DNA from: Deltaproteobacteria bacterium RIFCSPLOWO2_12_FULL_60_16
GTDB lineage: Bacteria; Desulfobacterota; Binatia; UBA9968
Direction: 5' to 3'
Length of the DNA: 8,881 bases
NCBI GenBank assembly: GCA_001798565.1
Contig: MGSR01000061.1
Span: 1-8,881, forward strand
Shown: piece after piece, positions 5,558-8,881 of the stretch
Layout: each line of letters begins with the position of its first letter
How positions within the stretch are numbered: position 1 is the first letter of the stretch
Position numbers and translations under genes: made by a program
The notes under the pieces: model-generated
What the model was told of the DNA's origin: nothing
Database searches by the model: none
What the model saw: only the letters and a program-made list of their open reading frames with translations

Positions 5558-7579
5558 ATGGCATCGACCGCTGAAACAAGCACCCTTGTAGAGCTCGAGG
5601 AGTCCGCTCGTTGCCGGAGTCTCACCGGCCCCATCGCCTGGCTTGCCGATTCCGTTCTCATCGCCATTCCGGCGCTCGGCGTCTTTTTTCTCATGGATGT
5701 CCCTCAGCGCCTTGGTTGGATGGTCTTTCCCGAACAATACATCGGGCTATTTCTCGGATTGGCGCTGTGCGCCACCTTTCTCACGGTGCCGGAGGGGGCC
5801 GAGGGCACGCGGGGTCGGGTTCCATGGTACGATCGGGTCGCGGCAGCGATCGGCCTCACTATCGGCCTCTATGTTTTCATCCAGTACCCTAAGCTTGTCT
5901 ACTCGCTGGGTGAGATTTCTCCGGATCGAGTGATCCTCGGCTGCCTCACCATGCTCCTGCTGGCCGAGGCGTGCCGCAGGCTCGTGGGCTGGCCCCTGAT
6001 CATCATCGTCGGAGTTTTTCTGTTCTATGCGCTCTTTGCCAATTATTTTCCCGGGGCGTTCTACGGGCGCGGATGGTCGCTCGCCCGCCTGTCGACCTAC
6101 CTTTTCCTCGATACCAACGGCATGCTCGGCCAGGCGCTCCAGGTCGCGGCCGGTATCGTGCTGGTCTTCGTTCTGTTCGGACAAACCCTTTACGCCGTCG
6201 GCGGCGCGGCCTTTTTGAGCGATTTTGCCCTGGCGGTGACAGGCCGGTTCCGCGGCGGGCCGGCCAAAATGGCGATCGTCTCATCCAGCCTGTTCGGCAC
6301 CATCAGCGGCAGCGCCGTCGCCAATGTCGTGGTGGACGGCGCCTTCACCATCCCCATGATGAAAAAATCGGGCTATGCGCCGCCGGTGGCCGCCGCAGTG
6401 GAGGCAACCGCCTCCACCGGCGGGCAGATCATGCCGCCGGTCATGGGTGCGGCGGCCTTCTTGATGGCCGAGTATCTCGGGATTCCCTATGCCCAGGTGG
6501 CCCTGGCCGCCTTTGTTCCGGCCCTGCTGTTTTACGTCGCCCTGTTTGTCCAGGTGGATCTGCTGGCGGGGCGGGAGGGGCTGCGCGGGCTGCCGCCGCG
6601 CGAGCTGCCGTCCCTCGGCTCCGCCATGCGCAGATCGGCGAGCTTTCTGGTGCCCTTGAGTGTGCTGGTGATCTTTCTTTTCATCATCCCGCGGCGGGCG
6701 GAGGGGGCGGGCTCCTTTGCCATCCTCTCGGCGCTGATCGCCGGTTTTTTCACTCCCGGCGTCCAGCTCAGGCCCAAGACGCTCATCGAATTGCTGCACA
6801 ATACCGGGCGCGCTTTGCTGGACATCGCGGCGATTACCGGCCTGGCGGGCATCGTCATCGGTGTCCTGCAACTCACCGGTCTCGGCTTCACCTTGACTCT
6901 TACTTTAACGACCATCGGCGAAACCAGCGCTATCCTGATGCTTTTATGTACCGCCATTGTCAGCATGATTCTGGGTATGGGAATGCCCACGACGGCGGTG
7001 TACATTTTGCTCGCCGTGCTGGTGGCTCCGGCGATTACCAAGCTGGGAATCGTGCCGATCGCCGCTCACCTTTTCATTTTCTACTTCGGCATGCTGAGCA
7101 TGATCACGCCTCCGGTATGCCTGGCGATCTACGCCGCCGCCTCTTTAGCGAAGACCGACCCGATTCGGGCCGGCTGGGAGGCCGTTCGGCTGGGCGTCTT
7201 GGCGTACGTCGTCCCCTTTCTCTTCGTATTCTCACCGACATTGCTGTTGTTGGGGCCGTGGGAGAATGTGGCGCTCTCCGTGGCAACAGCGATCTTCGGG
7301 ACAGCTCTATTGGGGGTCGGGCTGGTGGGTTATCTCTTTCGCGTCATAGGCCCGGTCCGGCGGATACTTTTCCTTATCGCCGCCGTCGGTCTGCTTATTC
7401 CAATCGTGGACGCGGGTAAACACGCGACTTTGACCTGGGCCAGCAACGGCGTCGGCCTGGTCCTGGGCGCGGCCCTGATCTTGATCCAGTGGCTGGCGCG
7501 CACTCCTGGGGCGTCCCGCCTGGCCGCCGCTGCAAAACTTCAGGCGCCCGTCGGCAACCGGCGGCAGAGCGAACACTAG
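5558..7579 (+). CDS. TRAP transporter permease, fused 4TM/12TM (DctQM-type) subunit
   Basis: A 673-residue inner-membrane protein, the ion-coupled channel partner of the TAXI receptor. The first part (about 26-215) holds several hydrophobic helices corresponding to the small DctQ-like subunit; the rest is the DctM-like domain. Diagnostic DctM signatures are FGTISGSAVANVVVDGAFTI (246-265), VEATASTGGQIMPPVMGAAA (281-300), LGMGMPTTAVYILLAVLVAPA (472-492) and FYFGMLSMITPPVCLAIYAA (508-527). Length falls in the usual range for fused TAXI permeases. The reading frame is open from 5423, inside the receptor gene, but those residues lack permease features, so I place the start at the ATG at 5558, 5 bp past the receptor stop. 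There is no good Shine-Dalgarno (GCGGA only), so translation is likely coupled to the receptor gene. An extra hydrophobic tail (about 571-645) follows the core, as in many fused permeases. Confidence 0.92.
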   Translation: MASTAETSTLVELEESARCRSLTGPIAWLADSVLIAIPALGVFFLMDVPQRLGWMVFPEQYIGLFLGLALCATFLTVPEGAEGTRGRVPWYDRVAAAIGLTIGLYVFIQYPKLVYSLGEISPDRVILGCLTMLLLAEACRRLVGWPLIIIVGVFLFYALFANYFPGAFYGRGWSLARLSTYLFLDTNGMLGQALQVAAGIVLVFVLFGQTLYAVGGAAFLSDFALAVTGRFRGGPAKMAIVSSSLFGTISGSAVANVVVDGAFTIPMMKKSGYAPPVAAAVEATASTGGQIMPPVMGAAAFLMAEYLGIPYAQVALAAFVPALLFYVALFVQVDLLAGREGLRGLPPRELPSLGSAMRRSASFLVPLSVLVIFLFIIPRRAEGAGSFAILSALIAGFFTPGVQLRPKTLIELLHNTGRALLDIAAITGLAGIVIGVLQLTGLGFTLTLTLTTIGETSAILMLLCTAIVSMILGMGMPTTAVYILLAVLVAPAITKLGIVPIAAHLFIFYFGMLSMITPPVCLAIYAAASLAKTDPIRAGWEAVRLGVLAYVVPFLFVFSPTLLLLGPWENVALSVATAIFGTALLGVGLVGYLFRVIGPVRRILFLIAAVGLLIPIVDAGKHATLTWASNGVGLVLGAALILIQWLARTPGASRLAAAAKLQAPVGNRRQSEH

Positions 7580-7590
7580 ATCAATAGCTC

Positions 7591-7627
7591 GAGCCCGGGA
7601 TTTGTTTCAGTTTACCGTCCCGCGCTC
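7591..7627. terminator. Candidate bidirectional terminator stem-loop between convergent genes
   Basis: GAGCCCGGGA (7591-7600) and TCCCGCGCTC (7618-7627) pair over 10 bp with one mismatch around a 17-nt T-rich loop. The structure lies in the 56-bp gap between the permease stop and the TctC-type receptor stop, where a shared terminator is expected. No strong T-tract follows the stem on either strand, so factor-independent termination is uncertain. Confidence 0.45.
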
Positions 7628-7635
7628 TATCAGTT

Positions 7636-8694
7636 TCACTTCCCTAAGACCTTTTTGACCCGGGCGATCACCGCCGGGGGCTGATCCACGATAGCTACCG
7701 CCAATTTTTCCAGCTCCTCGCCGCTCACGTGTTCGACTTCCATCCGGCCCTTCTTGGCTTCGGCCAGCAGGTTTTCGTCCTTCAACGATTTTGCATAAGC
7801 CTCGCGCAATGCTTTCACTATGCCTTGCGGGGTCCCGGGCGGGGCGATCAGCGGCCGGCCGAAATCCCCGCCGCGCAATATCACGTCCGCCACGCGGCGG
7901 CCCTCCTCCGGCGTTTTTTCCTTATCGAATATTTCGTAGATAGTCGGCGTATCGGGAATCCGCGGATCCCTTTTCTGGCCGCCGTATAGCAGGACGCGCA
8001 CGAAATTCTTTTTCCGCCAGGTCAGGAACGGCTCGCGGCCGAAGAAGGGCGCGGCCGTCAGGCCGCGACATTGCACCTCACCCTTCTCCACCGCCATATC
8101 GATCTCGCTGCCGCCGGGATAGCCCAGCACCGTGTTGATCTTCAAGCCGAGGGTGTCCTCCAGCAACCGGGCCAGGATGTAGTCGGTGCCAGCGGTGCCG
8201 GTGGAGCCGCATTTGGGCGGTTCCGGCGTCCTACGGATATCTTCAATCGACTGATAGGGCGTGTCCGTCCGCACGTACATGAGAACCTCGCTCTTTTCCG
8301 GAGAGCCGATCCACAGGAATTTGCGCACGTCGTACTGGACCTCCTTCCGGCCGACGAGCTGATCCAGGTAAGCGCCATAACTGATCATCCCGAGGGTCAG
8401 GCCGTCGGGTTTTGCCACGGTATAGATATGGTTGGCGGAGATCATGCCACCGGCTCCCGGCATGTTCTGGACGATCATCTCCGGACCGCCCGGGATGTGC
8501 TTGGGCAAATAGCGCGCGAGAAGGCGGGCCCAACGATCGTAAAAGCCGCCGGGCGTGAAGCCGACGACAATTTTGACTGTTTTACCTTTGTAGTGGGGCT
8601 CGCCCTGCGCCTCGAGATTGGAGGTGAAGTAAGGGGTCCCTCCAAAGAGAAGAACAGCCAAAGACACGGCCGAAACAACCCTATAGTTTTTCAT
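7636..8694 (-). CDS. Bug/TctC family tripartite tricarboxylate transporter substrate-binding protein
   Basis: A 352-residue periplasmic receptor of the tripartite tricarboxylate transporter (TTT) system, binding carboxylates or related solutes. The signal peptide (basic K2/R5, hydrophobic core about 7-20) is probably cleaved after A29. The Bug signatures follow: VKIVVGFTPGGFYDRWARLL (40-59, with D53 in the ligand loop), IVQNMPGAGGMISANHIY (74-91), AKPDGLTLGMI (94-104), GYPGGSEIDMAVEKGEVQ (191-208) and GRPLIAPPGTPQGIVKALREA (279-299). Length is slightly above the usual 320-330, partly from a small IPGGPE insertion before the PGAGG motif. A strong AGGAGG (minus strand, 8700-8705) lies 5 nt before the ATG. 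It converges on the TRAP operon and has no TctA or TctB gene in the window, so it is an orphan receptor here, which is common for this greatly expanded family. Ligand unknown. Confidence 0.92.
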   Translation of the reverse strand: MKNYRVVSAVSLAVLLFGGTPYFTSNLEAQGEPHYKGKTVKIVVGFTPGGFYDRWARLLARYLPKHIPGGPEMIVQNMPGAGGMISANHIYTVAKPDGLTLGMISYGAYLDQLVGRKEVQYDVRKFLWIGSPEKSEVLMYVRTDTPYQSIEDIRRTPEPPKCGSTGTAGTDYILARLLEDTLGLKINTVLGYPGGSEIDMAVEKGEVQCRGLTAAPFFGREPFLTWRKKNFVRVLLYGGQKRDPRIPDTPTIYEIFDKEKTPEEGRRVADVILRGGDFGRPLIAPPGTPQGIVKALREAYAKSLKDENLLAEAKKGRMEVEHVSGEELEKLAVAIVDQPPAVIARVKKVLGK

Positions 8695-8699
8695 TTAGC

Positions 8700-8705
8700 C
8701 CTCCT
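8700..8705 (-). promoter_or_regulatory. Strong Shine-Dalgarno of the TctC-type receptor gene
   Basis: AGGAGG on the minus strand, 5 nt before the ATG at 8694, decides the start. The region from here to the window end (8706-8881) holds no gene I can support and no clear -35/-10 pair. A weak 6-bp inverted repeat (CCTGCC at 8740, GGCAGG at 8789) is probably chance. Confidence 0.75.
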
Positions 8706-8881
8706 TCTAAGTCTCGACGTGCGAAAAACAACTCAACGACCTGCCAGCCTGTGCAGCTGCGGGTTTTACTCCCCTTCGAGAGAAAAACGGCAGGCCGGGG
8801 CAACCCAGTCCGGGCTGATGTAGGACGAATCAAAGATGTGACGGGATCGGCGAACCCAGATTGAAAGGGCTTATTAATACA

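Noticed and set aside
5971..7419. Plus-strand open frame of 482 codons inside the permease gene
   Set aside because: It is an alternate frame of the permease and gives an Arg/Gly/His-rich product without domains, whereas the permease frame carries all TRAP signatures.
8071..8823. Plus-strand open frame of 250 codons over the TctC-type receptor gene
   Set aside because: It is antisense to a clear Bug-family gene with signal peptide and strong ribosome site; no recognisable domain.
8706..8881. Possible small gene or RNA upstream of the TctC-type receptor
   Set aside because: No open frame with a ribosome site, no convincing long stem, and no clear promoter pair was seen.

Overview
The window is a GC-rich (roughly 60% by eye) bacterial stretch with seven full-length genes and almost no spare DNA. 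The mix of a TRAP-TAXI transporter, an orphan Bug/TctC-type receptor, an AtzA/TrzN-like amidohydrolase and a creatinase-fold protein is typical of soil, sediment or groundwater Gram-negative-type bacteria with large scavenging repertoires (Betaproteobacteria, Rokubacteria, Tectomicrobia, NC10, or some former Deltaproteobacteria). I cannot pick a lineage from this sequence alone. There is no rRNA, tRNA, CRISPR array, transposase or phage gene.

Layout. Positions 15-4392 hold four minus-strand genes that probably form one operon, transcribed right to left: a small calcineurin-like metallophosphoesterase (4392-3655), an M24/creatinase-fold protein (3631-2522), an extended-SDR nucleotide-sugar-epimerase-like protein (2432-1473) and an amidohydrolase (1457-15). 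Gaps are 23, 89 and 15 bp. The 89-bp gap is filled by a dense nested palindrome of GTTCAA/TTGAAC words. A 113-bp divergent intergenic region (4393-4505) carries a sigma-70-like promoter facing right. It drives a two-gene plus-strand operon encoding a TAXI-family TRAP receptor (4506-5552) and its fused 4TM-12TM permease (5558-7579). A 56-bp convergent gap with an imperfect 10-bp stem-loop (7591-7627) separates this from a minus-strand Bug/TctC receptor (8694-7636). The last 187 bp are the leader of that gene, and I see no confident promoter in them.

How the genes may work together. The TRAP-TAXI pair would import a small organic acid or amino-acid-like compound in exchange for the ion gradient. 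The divergent enzyme cluster could process an imported compound: an amidohydrolase for hydrolytic deamination or dechlorination, and a creatinase-fold hydrolase for a C-N bond. The substrate is not known, and the metallophosphoesterase and epimerase do not obviously fit one pathway. The Bug-type receptor is a second high-affinity capture protein whose membrane partners (TctA/TctB) are not in the window.

The most notable points are (i) the palindromic GTTCAA repeat that forms the whole leader of the epimerase gene, and (ii) departures from canonical catalytic or metal-binding residues in all four enzymes of the minus-strand cluster. These are strongest in the M24 protein, which keeps only two of five expected metal ligands, and in the SDR, which lacks the YxxxK tyrosine. 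I found no clear evidence of a wholly new system. The best candidate is an uncharacterised transport and hydrolysis locus built from divergent family members.
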